A stretch of DNA of 48,766 bases from Bacteroidales bacterium (GTDB taxonomy: Bacteria > Bacteroidota > Bacteroidia > Bacteroidales > VadinHA17). Below the pieces are notes generated by a model. It saw nothing but the letters and a program-made list of their open reading frames with translations. It was not told the DNA's origin and searched no databases. Below, in pieces: positions 1 through 6,816 of the stretch; the stretch's first letter is position 1, and every line of letters begins with the position of its first letter. The stretch covers positions 1-48,766 of the forward strand of contig JAUVKT010000009.1 of the NCBI GenBank assembly GCA_030596125.1. Reading direction: 5' to 3'. The translations under genes and the position numbers were made by a program.

Positions 1-1
1 T

Positions 2-292
2 TTTCTGGTTGATCAGACCGGGACTGTAAGAGGTTGGACTAACAGACAATCCAATATCGATATTGTAACTGTGGATGAGCCAATTGAACTTACTGAGATA
101 GCCTCTATGGCAATATCAGTATTTAATACGCAGGTGTTTGATATAATGCAGGAAGGAAAGTATACCATGACATCAGTTATCCTGGAGCTTGCAGGTAAAG
201 AGTTGGTTACAACGTTTCGCTACAATAGTGGTTATTGGATTGACATAGGCTCCCCCCGGAAACTGGAGGAAGCCCGGGAGTTACTGCTATAG
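2..292 (+). CDS. Sugar nucleotidyltransferase, C-terminal part (5' end outside window)
   Basis: The reading frame is open from the window edge and stops at 292, so only about 96 C-terminal residues are present. The visible pattern, a turn of the type VDEPIELTEIASMAISVFNT followed by an IMQEGKYTM stretch and ending in SGYWIDIGSPRKLEEAREL, is typical of the C-terminal part of nucleotidyltransferases that make NDP-sugars (GlmU/RfbA/HddC-like fold). The YWIDIGSP element with a following helix is a hallmark of this class, where the Asp lies near the metal and sugar-phosphate site. The exact sugar cannot be read from this fragment. It converges on asnA with 2 bp between stop codons. Confidence 0.75.
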   Translation, partial: FLVDQTGTVRGWTNRQSNIDIVTVDEPIELTEIASMAISVFNTQVFDIMQEGKYTMTSVILELAGKELVTTFRYNSGYWIDIGSPRKLEEARELLL

Positions 293-294
293 CC

Positions 295-1299
295 TTACAT
301 AATCTGTACTTCGTTCATCACGTGGGTCTCCATAGTATGTTCGGGCCAGACACTTACCTGTACTTCTTTTATGTGTGATTTTCTCAGCAAAAACATACAG
401 ACCCGTGATTGTCCTATTCCTCCGCCGATACTTAAAGGAATCTCATCAGCTAAAAGAAGTTTGTGAAAGTGAAGAGAGGTTCTCTCCATACAGGATCGTA
501 ATTCCAACTGCTTCAATAGGGCGTTTCTGTCAACTCTTATCCCCATCGATGAAATTTCAAATGCCGATTCAAGCAGAGGATTCCAAAAAACTATATCACC
601 GTTTAGTCCTGTATAACCGTCTTCATTAACGGTGCTCCAGTCATCATAATCAGGAGCCCTTCCGTCGTGGGGTAATCCATTGCTTAACTCATTTCCAATG
701 CCAATTATAAATACCGCTCCATATTCTCTTGCAACCTCATTCTCCCTCTCATTAGGGGATAAGTGTGGATATTTTCGGAGCAGATCTTCAGAATGTATAA
801 ACATGATCTCTTCCGGAAGAATTGTTTCGATTTCGGGATAAAAGGCATTTACAATTCTCTCTGTTGTCTTCAGAGCTGCATAAATAACTTTTACCGTCTC
901 TTTCAGATAGTTTAGATCTCTCTGTTCAGACCTGATATGCTTTTCCCAATCCCACTGGTCAACATATATTGAATGAATAGGGCTAAAGTCCTCGTCGGGA
1001 CGCAGGGCTTTCATATCTGTAATTATTCCTTTTCCTGGCTCAACATCAAGCTCCTTTAGTCTTACCCTTTTCCATTTGGCAAGCGATTGTACTATAACAG
1101 CCTTCCTGTCTTGCAACCCCTTTACAGGAAATACTACAGGCCGTTCTACTCCGTTCAGGTCATCATTAATCCCGGTACCATCCATAACTGCGATTGGGGA
1201 TGATACTTTTATTAGTTCCAGTCGCTTGATAATCTCACCTGAAAATGTGTCCTTAACAAGGTTTATAGCCTCTTCTGTTTTTAATAAGTCTGTTTTCAT
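295..1299 (-). CDS. asnA: Aspartate--ammonia ligase (asparagine synthetase A)
   Basis: Makes asparagine from aspartate, ammonia and ATP in the cytoplasm. At 334 residues it matches the usual AsnA length of about 330. Family signatures visible are the DGTGINDDLNGVERPV segment near the N-terminus, the SIYVDQWDWEKHI segment in the middle, and the class-II-synthetase-like motif 3 GGGIGQSRVCM near the C-terminus. AsnA is a homologue of class II aspartyl/asparaginyl-tRNA synthetase catalytic domains. The ATG at 1299 is the first Met and starts the conserved N-terminus. The gene stands alone, and its 160-base leader contains an Asn-rich short ORF, an antiterminator and a terminator hairpin, which suggests control by asparagine supply (separate entries). 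Confidence 0.97.
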   Translation of the reverse strand: MKTDLLKTEEAINLVKDTFSGEIIKRLELIKVSSPIAVMDGTGINDDLNGVERPVVFPVKGLQDRKAVIVQSLAKWKRVRLKELDVEPGKGIITDMKALRPDEDFSPIHSIYVDQWDWEKHIRSEQRDLNYLKETVKVIYAALKTTERIVNAFYPEIETILPEEIMFIHSEDLLRKYPHLSPNERENEVAREYGAVFIIGIGNELSNGLPHDGRAPDYDDWSTVNEDGYTGLNGDIVFWNPLLESAFEISSMGIRVDRNALLKQLELRSCMERTSLHFHKLLLADEIPLSIGGGIGQSRVCMFLLRKSHIKEVQVSVWPEHTMETHVMNEVQIM

Positions 1300-1334
1300 T
1301 TTTTTTGATTTTAATATTAATTATTTTAATAAAA

Positions 1335-1358
1335 AAGCCTCCTTGAGAAGGGAGGCTT
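1335..1358 (-). terminator. Intrinsic terminator (attenuator) in the asnA leader
   Basis: On the minus strand the RNA has an 8-bp stem of AAGCCUCC and GGAGGCUU with an 8-nt loop, followed directly by a run of six U (complement of 1331-1336). It lies between the leader peptide and the asnA start, about 35 nt before the ATG, so it would end transcription before asnA rather than after a gene. Its 5' arm (1358-1351) is also the partner of the antiterminator segment. Confidence 0.8.
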
Positions 1359-1398
1359 GATATAGGTTCTTTTATTATTATGCTAAATCAATACCTCC
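1351..1398 (-). promoter_or_regulatory. Predicted antiterminator helix of the asnA leader
   Basis: On the minus strand, GGAGG (1398-1394, inside the last codons of the leader peptide) can pair with CCUCC (1355-1351), and UUGAU (1391-1387) with AUCAA (1361-1357). Only U1393/A1392 opposite G1356 interrupt the helix. The 3' half overlaps the 5' arm of the terminator, so the two folds exclude one another. The 5' half would be covered by a ribosome reaching the leader stop codon but free if a ribosome stalls at the upstream Asn codons. Confidence 0.6.
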
Positions 1399-1459
1399 AA
1401 TCCACATAAGGATTATTTTGATTATTAAAAGCGCTGTAATTATTTTGAACTCGATTCAT
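1388..1459 (-). CDS. Asn-rich leader peptide of asnA
   Basis: A 23-codon ORF (ATG at 1459, TGA at 1390-1388) upstream of asnA. Seven of its 23 codons are Asn (residues 2, 6, 7, 12, 13, 15, 16), and all are AAT. The core reads FNNQNNPY. Codons before the stop carry the GGAGG that pairs with the terminator's 5' arm. The arrangement matches classical ribosome-mediated attenuation of amino-acid biosynthetic genes: stalling for lack of Asn-tRNA would favour the antiterminator. A leader rich in precisely the amino acid made by the downstream enzyme is unlikely by chance, although AT-rich DNA favours AAT to some extent. Confidence 0.75.
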   Translation of the reverse strand: MNRVQNNYSAFNNQNNPYVDWRY

Positions 1460-1480
1460 CAAATCTGTTTTATGTATGGA

Positions 1481-1510
1481 CAAATGTAAGCAAATAAATA
1501 ATAATACCAA
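1481..1510 (-). promoter_or_regulatory. Candidate asnA promoter (Bacteroidota type)
   Basis: Minus-strand TTG (1510-1508), a 19-bp spacer, then TACATTTG (1488-1481), a full match to the Bacteroidota -7 consensus TAnnTTTG. Transcription would start near 1475, about 16 nt before the leader peptide ATG, so the whole attenuator would be transcribed. Confidence 0.65.
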
Positions 1511-1634
1511 ACAATATCAAGTAAAATATAGAATTGTCTTAATATAAATCAGCAAATAAGCGATATTAACAGATATGTCACACAGTAGTAAAAAATCCCC
1601 GACGCTCACCCTGCACCCTATGCCTTATGCCCCA

Positions 1635-2939
1635 TTATAGTTTCCCAAACGCTCTTGGAAGCCAGAGGCTGAGATCAGGAAAATAAGTAATTATCAGGAG
1701 TACAATAACCATCACTATAAACATAGGAATAAGTGGCTTGATTACCTTTTCAATCCCTACATCGGCAACAGAACAACCGATAAAAAGAAGTGACCCAACC
1801 GGTGGTGTAATCAATCCCACACACAGGTTTAATATCATCACAATTCCAAAGTGGATAGGATCAAGGCCTATTTCAGGACCTGTGACAATTGGTAAAAATA
1901 TTGGTGTAAATATCAAAACAGCAGGAGTCATATCCATAAATGTTCCTACAACAAGAAGTATAAGATTGATAATCAGAAGAATTACAAATTTATTTGAAGA
2001 TAATCCAAGCAGTGTATTGCTAACTTCCTGAGGTATGTTTTCATACGACATAACCCACGATAATCCAATTGATGTTGCTACCAGTAATAAAACAATTGAT
2101 GTGGTCTGTACCGAACCAAGCACTATACGGGGCAGATCTTTTATTCTGATCTCTCCATATATAAATGAGAGTATTAATGTATAAAGTACTGCTACGGCAG
2201 ATGCCTCAGTGGCAGTAAAAAACCCACTCGTAATACCCCCGATTACTATCACCAGCAAAAGGAGACTTGGTATCGCATCGAGAAACTTAAGAACACCCTC
2301 TTTCAGGGAAGTCTTTTCGCCTACAGGATAGTTCTTTCTATAAGCTACAGCAGCTGCAACCCCCATCAGGAAAAGACCGGTAAGTATTCCGGGAATGTAT
2401 CCTGCAAGGAACAATGCAGCAACAGAAAGACCGCCACTGGCGAGCGAGTATACGATCAGAATGTTACTTGGTGGAATAGTCAGGCCTGTAGTGGCGGAGG
2501 CAATATTAATAGCAGCAGTAAAATTCTTATCATATCCTTCATCTTCCATCTTTTTTGTCATAATGGAGCCAATTGCACTGGCAGAAGCTGCAGCCGAACC
2601 GGAAATGGCGCCGAATAGCATATTTGCCATAATATTCACAAATGCCAGACCGCCCGGAAGTCTGCCTACAAGTGTCTTGGCAAACTCTATTAACCTGTTT
2701 GCAATCCCTCCGCGGTTCATAAGTTGTCCGGCCAGTATAAAGAACGGAATTGCCAGAAGCGGAAAACTCTGTAACCCGGTTGCCATCCGCTGGGCCAGGG
2801 TGGTAAAAGCAGGCATGGGTAATATACTTGCCATCATGGTGAGTATTGCAGATATTCCTATACTATATGCAATTGGAACACCAATTGCCAGTAAAATAAA
2901 AAAGCTAAAAACAAGAATTAATATGCTTAGTAAATCCAT
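1635..2939 (-). CDS. dctM: TRAP transporter large permease (DctM type)
   Basis: Membrane subunit that carries out Na+-coupled uptake of an organic acid handed over by the DctP-type binding protein. At 434 residues it has the expected length for DctM (about 425-440) and is almost entirely hydrophobic, consistent with around 11-12 membrane helices. Typical features are the N-terminal FFILLAIGVPIAYSIG segment, FFILAGQLMNRGGIANRLIEFA, the glycine/serine-rich FGAISGSAAASASAIGSIM loop with TIPPSN after it, and FGIVMILNLCVGLITPPVG near the C-terminus. It is the last gene of the operon, 28 bp after dctQ. The substrate cannot be read from the sequence; no catabolic genes lie beside it. Confidence 0.95.
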   Translation of the reverse strand: MDLLSILILVFSFFILLAIGVPIAYSIGISAILTMMASILPMPAFTTLAQRMATGLQSFPLLAIPFFILAGQLMNRGGIANRLIEFAKTLVGRLPGGLAFVNIMANMLFGAISGSAAASASAIGSIMTKKMEDEGYDKNFTAAINIASATTGLTIPPSNILIVYSLASGGLSVAALFLAGYIPGILTGLFLMGVAAAVAYRKNYPVGEKTSLKEGVLKFLDAIPSLLLLVIVIGGITSGFFTATEASAVAVLYTLILSFIYGEIRIKDLPRIVLGSVQTTSIVLLLVATSIGLSWVMSYENIPQEVSNTLLGLSSNKFVILLIINLILLVVGTFMDMTPAVLIFTPIFLPIVTGPEIGLDPIHFGIVMILNLCVGLITPPVGSLLFIGCSVADVGIEKVIKPLIPMFIVMVIVLLIITYFPDLSLWLPRAFGKL

Positions 2940-2967
2940 CCTATATTGTAATTAAAATTAACTTTTC

Positions 2968-3441
2968 TCAACCCTCAACCCTAAGCCTTATTATTATATC
3001 ATCAACTGCATAATAACATATAAACAGTCCGCTTAATGGTAAAACCAGGTAAACATAGAACATTGGTATCTGCATAGCTGATGAAAGCTGTTCCAGTTTC
3101 ATATTAATCACCACAAACCTTGTACCCCCTGCGATAAGCACAACTGCGGAAAAAAGAAAAATCAGCGAATTATTAAAAACAGATAGTTTACGAAGTGATC
3201 GTTCATTCAGTTTACGATTGATCAGTTCAATGGCAAGATGTTGTTTTTTACCGCTGGCATAGGCTGCTCCCATAAGACCTACCCATATCAGCAGAAATTC
3301 TGCCAGTTCGCTGGTAAATGTAAACGGATTTGAATTTTTCAGAAAGAAGCCTGCAAATACCTGGAGCAATACATCAATAACCAGTATTGACATTGCCAGT
3401 ATAATTATACGGCTCAGGAATTTATCAATTATATCTCTCAT
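2968..3441 (-). CDS. dctQ: TRAP transporter small permease (DctQ type)
   Basis: Small membrane subunit that pairs with DctM in tripartite ATP-independent periplasmic transport. The 157 residues form four hydrophobic segments, as usual for DctQ. The conserved motif ELAEFLLIWVGLMGAAYASGKKQHLAIELI in the first half is the diagnostic part (W-x-x-x-x-G-A followed by a charged H-x-x-x-E). The start codon overlaps the dctP stop by one base (TAATG), indicating translational coupling with dctP. Confidence 0.92.
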   Translation of the reverse strand: MRDIIDKFLSRIIILAMSILVIDVLLQVFAGFFLKNSNPFTFTSELAEFLLIWVGLMGAAYASGKKQHLAIELINRKLNERSLRKLSVFNNSLIFLFSAVVLIAGGTRFVVINMKLEQLSSAMQIPMFYVYLVLPLSGLFICYYAVDDIIIRLRVEG

Positions 3442-4448
3442 TACACTTCACTTTTAATCCTGTTTATCAGGTCTTTAATCCTGCTGTTTTTTTCTGCTTC
3501 TCTATACATTGGTTCAACGCTTACTTTAAAAGATTCAATATCTATTTCTTTATTCGGAATAATGGTTACACCTTTCTCTTTGACCATCATATAGGATTTT
3601 ATTTCATCTTCCTGCCATAACACTCTCTGGTACCTGGCTGATTCATCAGCAGCCTCCTGTAACCACTCTTTCTCCTGATCTGAAAGCTGGTTCCAGATTA
3701 TTGTACTGATAAGCAACACATCAGGAATCGTAGTATGCTCATCCAGAGAATAATATTTACATACTTCATAATGGAATGAATGCCTGAAGCTGGGTGGATT
3801 GTTCTCAGCAGCATCAACCCTGCCGGTCTGTAATGATGTATATAATTCTCCCCACGAAATTGGAGTGGGATTGCCTCCGAAACTCTCCACCATATCCATA
3901 GCGGTAGGGCTTTTCATTACCCTTATCTTTAGCCCTATAAGGTCGTCAGGATGAAGGATTGGTTTATCTATTGTATAGAAACTCCGGCTTCCTGCATCAT
4001 AAAAGGTGAGTCCCCTTAGCCAATACTTTTCACTGGACAACAGTATCTCATTCCCGACTTCACCGTCCAAAACCCTGTAGCTATGTTCTCTGTTATCAAA
4101 GATAAATGGCAGGCTTAAGACCTTATAGTCGGGAGCAAATCCCTCCATGACCGAGGCAGATACTTTTGTCATAGCCAGGCTTCCTATCTGCAGAAGCTCA
4201 ACACATTGGCGTTCCGATCCAAGTTGCTGAGATGGATATATCTGGACTTTCATTTTTCCGCCTGACCTGGTTTCGATCAGCTCTGACATATAGACCATTC
4301 CCTTATGTACAGGGTGTTCGGTATCAAGTCCGTGTCCCAGTTTCAGAATTCTGATCCTGCTATTGTTTTGGCATGATCCTGATATCATTAGGATAGCTAT
4401 AAACAATAGAGGTAGGAGGGGTTTGATATTTTTCTTGCTGTTGATCAT
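3441..4448 (-). CDS. dctP: TRAP transporter solute-binding lipoprotein (DctP type)
   Basis: Captures the substrate outside the inner membrane and delivers it to DctQM. The first 26 residues are a lipoprotein signal with the lipobox ISGSC (Cys26), so the protein is probably anchored instead of free. DctP features are visible: LGHGLDTEHPVHKGM with the early helix, IYPSQQLGSERQCVELLQIG, LSLPFIFDNREH, the LKIRVMKSPTAMDMVESFGGNPTPISWGELYTSLQTGRVDAAENNP stretch with the carboxylate-binding Arg, and the QEAADESARYQR helix. The gene lies 5 bp after the Crp/Fnr regulator gene, so regulator and transporter are likely co-transcribed. The ligand is unknown. Confidence 0.95.
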   Translation of the reverse strand: MINSKKNIKPLLPLLFIAILMISGSCQNNSRIRILKLGHGLDTEHPVHKGMVYMSELIETRSGGKMKVQIYPSQQLGSERQCVELLQIGSLAMTKVSASVMEGFAPDYKVLSLPFIFDNREHSYRVLDGEVGNEILLSSEKYWLRGLTFYDAGSRSFYTIDKPILHPDDLIGLKIRVMKSPTAMDMVESFGGNPTPISWGELYTSLQTGRVDAAENNPPSFRHSFHYEVCKYYSLDEHTTIPDVLLISTIIWNQLSDQEKEWLQEAADESARYQRVLWQEDEIKSYMMVKEKGVTIIPNKEIDIESFKVSVEPMYREAEKNSRIKDLINRIKSEV

Positions 4449-4453
4449 AAAAA

Positions 4454-5134
4454 CTATCCTTTATCTGATATTTTCTGAAGTATCTCCCGGTTATTAATTG
4501 TAATATTTTTCCCCTCCAGACTTAGTATTCCCCTGTTTTCAAAGTCTTTAAGCAATTTTACAGTGCTCTCGATAGAAATATTTGCGAATTCAGCAATCTC
4601 TTTTCTGGTAAGTGAACCAAAAATATTGTCATAGCCGAAATCATTCAGGTAAATAATTGTAGTAGCCAGTTTTCCGGCCATCTGTTTATGCGACAGGTTG
4701 CCAATTATGCTTAGTAATCTATTTTCGATCAAGCAGTTACGTGAGACGATCCTGTAAGAGAAATCACCATTCTCCTTTAGAAGCTTTATAACAGCCTCAC
4801 GGTCGATCATACAGACGTCAGAATCGTTGAGGGCAGTGGCAGAGATTTTATATGCATCTTCATTAAATACTGACGAAAATGAGATAAAATCACCACTTTT
4901 TGTAAGGTGAGTACTTATATGTTTATCCCTGTCTACTTCAAGGTAAACCTTAACAAGACCCCTGGTCAGAAAAACTATATATGGAGCATAAGCTCCCTGC
5001 TTGCATATTGTCTCTCCTTTTTTAAAGAAAAGATGCCTGGTTTTACTGTTAATAAAATCAAGCTCCTGCTTTGATAATGCATTAAAGCAGGAAAGATAGC
5101 CAAGACAGGGTGATGAGTTATTATCAGTATTCAT
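4454..5134 (-). CDS. Crp/Fnr family transcriptional regulator
   Basis: 226 residues: an N-terminal cyclic-nucleotide-binding-like beta-roll (about 25-140, starting with FFKKGETICKQGAYAPYIVFLTRG), a dimer helix, and a C-terminal winged helix (about 165-226). The recognition helix region SIESTVKLLKDFENRGIL aligns with the Fnr one, keeping the Glu that contacts the G of TTGA half-sites. The cAMP-pocket Arg is not obvious. The N-terminus has only two close cysteines (10 and 16) and further ones near 44 and 107, so an Fnr-like Fe-S cluster is possible but not shown. It heads the dctPQM operon and is divergent from a thioredoxin gene; Crp/Fnr-type boxes lie between them. Probable roles are redox- or effector-dependent control of both, including itself. 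Confidence 0.88.
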   Translation of the reverse strand: MNTDNNSSPCLGYLSCFNALSKQELDFINSKTRHLFFKKGETICKQGAYAPYIVFLTRGLVKVYLEVDRDKHISTHLTKSGDFISFSSVFNEDAYKISATALNDSDVCMIDREAVIKLLKENGDFSYRIVSRNCLIENRLLSIIGNLSHKQMAGKLATTIIYLNDFGYDNIFGSLTRKEIAEFANISIESTVKLLKDFENRGILSLEGKNITINNREILQKISDKG

Positions 5135-5168
5135 GCAATTATGCTTTTCTTTTCCGGAATATTAAAGC

Positions 5169-5176
5169 CAAAAATA
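5169..5176 (-). promoter_or_regulatory. Candidate -7 element for the Crp/Fnr regulator operon
   Basis: Minus-strand TATTTTTG fits TAnnTTTG. A start near 5163 would leave about 29 nt before the regulator ATG. The Crp/Fnr box at 5193-5206 would then be centred near -37, where binding could either activate or block. No good -33 TTG is seen at the usual spacing. Confidence 0.4.
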
Positions 5177-5192
5177 GTAATAATCTGCAAAG

Positions 5193-5206
5193 TTGAACTA
5201 TTTCAA
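5193..5206. promoter_or_regulatory. Crp/Fnr-type operator 1 (TTGA-N6-TCAA)
   Basis: A perfect match to the Crp/Fnr family half-site arrangement TTGA-N6-TCAA in the divergent promoter region between the regulator and the thioredoxin gene. The regulator's recognition helix retains the Glu expected for TTGA half-sites. Confidence 0.6.
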
Positions 5207-5214
5207 TTTAAAAA

Positions 5215-5228
5215 TTGAAATCTTTCAG
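5215..5228. promoter_or_regulatory. Crp/Fnr-type operator 2 (TTGA-N6-TCAG)
   Basis: A second site with one mismatch in the outer base, exactly 22 bp downstream of operator 1, i.e. on the same helix face. Half-sites of the two boxes together create a perfect 10-bp inverted repeat (ATTTCAATTT / AAATTGAAAT, 5200-5209 and 5212-5221). Confidence 0.45.
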
Positions 5229-5261
5229 GTATCACTGTTATAAAGAGGATATTATTAAACT

Positions 5262-5269
5262 TAATTTTG
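5262..5269 (+). promoter_or_regulatory. Candidate -7 element for the thioredoxin operon
   Basis: TAATTTTG fits TAnnTTTG and would start transcription near 5275, about 30 nt before the thioredoxin ATG. The two Crp/Fnr boxes would be centred near -75 and -53. A -33 TTG is missing at the expected place, which would fit a promoter that needs an activator. Confidence 0.4.
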
Positions 5270-5306
5270 TCCCCGTTATTGATACCAAAATTTAATATTT
5301 ACCAAT

Positions 5307-5666
5307 ATGTTACAGACAAATTTAAAAGAACTGCAAACTGAAGCTGAATTTAATAAGTTTCTTGAAGAGAATGAGAATGTTATGGTTTGTTGCGGACGAA
5401 TGGGTCCTATGTGTATACCGGTTTATGATTCTATGGACGAGCTTGAAGAGGATGGGGAGTATGAAAATTTAAAATTCACTGTGATGGATTTTGATAATCC
5501 TGAAGCACATGTAATTCGTAATGCACCTGAGTGCACAGGTTTTATGGGACTTCCATTTACTATGTACTACAGGAATGGTAAGGTTGTTGACGCAACCACA
5601 AGTATCCAGAGTAAAGAGCAGGTTGCCGGAATTCTCGAAAGGGAGTTCAAGCAGGTTAACGTTTAA
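5307..5666 (+). CDS. Atypical thioredoxin-like protein
   Basis: A 119-residue cytoplasmic protein with a thioredoxin-fold layout: N-terminal helix (NLKELQTEAEFNKFLEE), a beta strand, active-site region, a second strand (LKFTVMDFDNPEA), the cis-Pro loop GLPFTMYYRNGKVV, and a final helix. The active site is CCGRMGPMC (Cys28, Cys29, Cys36) in place of WCGPC, so the cysteines are separated by six residues and the Trp is absent. The reductase gene follows after 13 bp, arguing that this is its specific partner. It may pass electrons to a dedicated target instead of acting as the general thioredoxin. The ATG at 5307 is the only plausible start. Confidence 0.8.
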   Translation: MLQTNLKELQTEAEFNKFLEENENVMVCCGRMGPMCIPVYDSMDELEEDGEYENLKFTVMDFDNPEAHVIRNAPECTGFMGLPFTMYYRNGKVVDATTSIQSKEQVAGILEREFKQVNV

Positions 5667-5679
5667 TTGAAGCTGGCAC

Positions 5680-6615
5680 ATGGATCAGAACAGTGAATTA
5701 TTTGATCTTATTATTCTTGGTGCCGGTCCGGCCGGACTCTCAGCAGGGATATATGCCTCCAGGGGTAAGCTGAAAACGCTGGTACTTAATGAAGGTGCCA
5801 TTGGGGGACAGGTGACGCTTACAAATGAAATTGCCAATTACCCCGGTGTGGAAATTACCAAGGGGTACTCTCTGGTCAATATAATGAAGAGACAGGCTAA
5901 GAGTTTTGGGTGCAAGATAAAATCAAATATCAAGGTTACAGGGTTGGAACTGGAAGGGGCAACAAAAACTATCAGGGTAAACGGGTCAGATCTCTATAGG
6001 GCAAAATCGGTTATTCTTTCACCCGGTGGTAAGCCAAGGATGTTGAATATTCCCGGTGAAAATGAGTATAAAGGAGGTGGAGTTTCATATTGTGCAACGT
6101 GTGACGGTGATTTCTTTACCGGCAAGCACGTTATTGTGGTTGGTGGAGGTAATTCAGCTCTTGAAGAGGCTGTTACCCTTACCAAATTTGCCAGTAAGGT
6201 AACCATTGTGCACCAATTTGATCATTTCCAGGCTTTTAAGCATGCAATTGAGGAGATAAACAGGAATGAAAAGATTGAGGTTATTCTTGAGTCGGAACTT
6301 AGAGAGATAACCGGTGAGGATAATGTAAGGAGTGTAAAGTTGGAGCACCTGCCATCCGGTAATATCTCAACTATTGATGTTGATGGTGTTTTTATTTTCG
6401 TCGGGTATATCCCTAATACAGAACTATTTAAAAACATCATTGATATTAATAAATATGGAGAGATGATTGTTACTCCTGATATGGAGACAAATATTAATGG
6501 AGTATTTGCGGCGGGTGATTCAATACAGAAAAGGTACAGGCAGGTAACCACTGCGGTAGCTGATGGTACTATTGCTGCTCTTGCCGCTTCTGAATATATT
6601 AGAAATTCATCATAG
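5680..6615 (+). CDS. Thioredoxin-disulfide reductase-like flavoprotein
   Basis: 311 residues, the usual length for low-molecular-weight thioredoxin reductase. Visible are the FAD motif GAGPAGLSAGIYA (about 14-26), the redox-active CATC (Cys138, Cys141) in SYCATCDGDFF, the nucleotide motif VVGGGNSALEEA (153-164), and the C-terminal FAD motif GVFAAGDSIQKRYRQVTTAVADG. The segment after the nucleotide motif reads HQFDHFQAF (178-186) where NADPH-dependent enzymes have HRRxxFRA. The Arg residues that bind the 2'-phosphate are therefore absent, suggesting NADH or another donor. It is co-transcribed with the atypical thioredoxin upstream, and a terminator follows. Confidence 0.92.
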   Translation: MDQNSELFDLIILGAGPAGLSAGIYASRGKLKTLVLNEGAIGGQVTLTNEIANYPGVEITKGYSLVNIMKRQAKSFGCKIKSNIKVTGLELEGATKTIRVNGSDLYRAKSVILSPGGKPRMLNIPGENEYKGGGVSYCATCDGDFFTGKHVIVVGGGNSALEEAVTLTKFASKVTIVHQFDHFQAFKHAIEEINRNEKIEVILESELREITGEDNVRSVKLEHLPSGNISTIDVDGVFIFVGYIPNTELFKNIIDINKYGEMIVTPDMETNINGVFAAGDSIQKRYRQVTTAVADGTIAALAASEYIRNSS

Positions 6616-6663
6616 TATTTATTCGGTAAACCGGATCTGTTTTCAGGTGGTTTTATATAAAGA

Positions 6664-6699
6664 AATAGGTGTCCATGTTTTGGGGCACCTATTATTTTT
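6664..6699 (+). terminator. Intrinsic terminator after the thioredoxin reductase gene
   Basis: Stem AATAGGTG (6664-6671) with CACCTATT (6686-6693), extendable by a G-U and two G-C pairs toward the loop, followed by a T-rich run (6692-6700). It lies about 50 bp after the reductase stop. Confidence 0.75.
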
Positions 6700-6816
6700 T
6701 GCTCTAACCTGTAAGTTTATTAGCCTTTCGAACACTATCGGAAAAAATAATTGACTTATAATCAATATTTTAATATCTTGTATTGCTATTAATTCTGCAA
6801 CCAAAATTTGTCTGTT

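Larger units (their letters stand above)
1300..1634. other. Intergenic region between dctM and asnA
   Basis: A 335-bp gap. Its asnA-proximal half holds the promoter, leader peptide and attenuator described separately. The dctM-proximal part (about 1511-1634) is AT-rich. No convincing dctM terminator hairpin was seen there, only a short C-rich stretch of the CCCTATGCC type near 1613-1632 that resembles decayed intergenic repeats. Confidence 0.6.

Noticed and set aside
6740-6786. Possible promoter TTGAC-N18-TATCTTG before the fibre gene
   Set aside because: The -7 element lacks one T of TAnnTTTG; only a weak match, so not listed as a feature.
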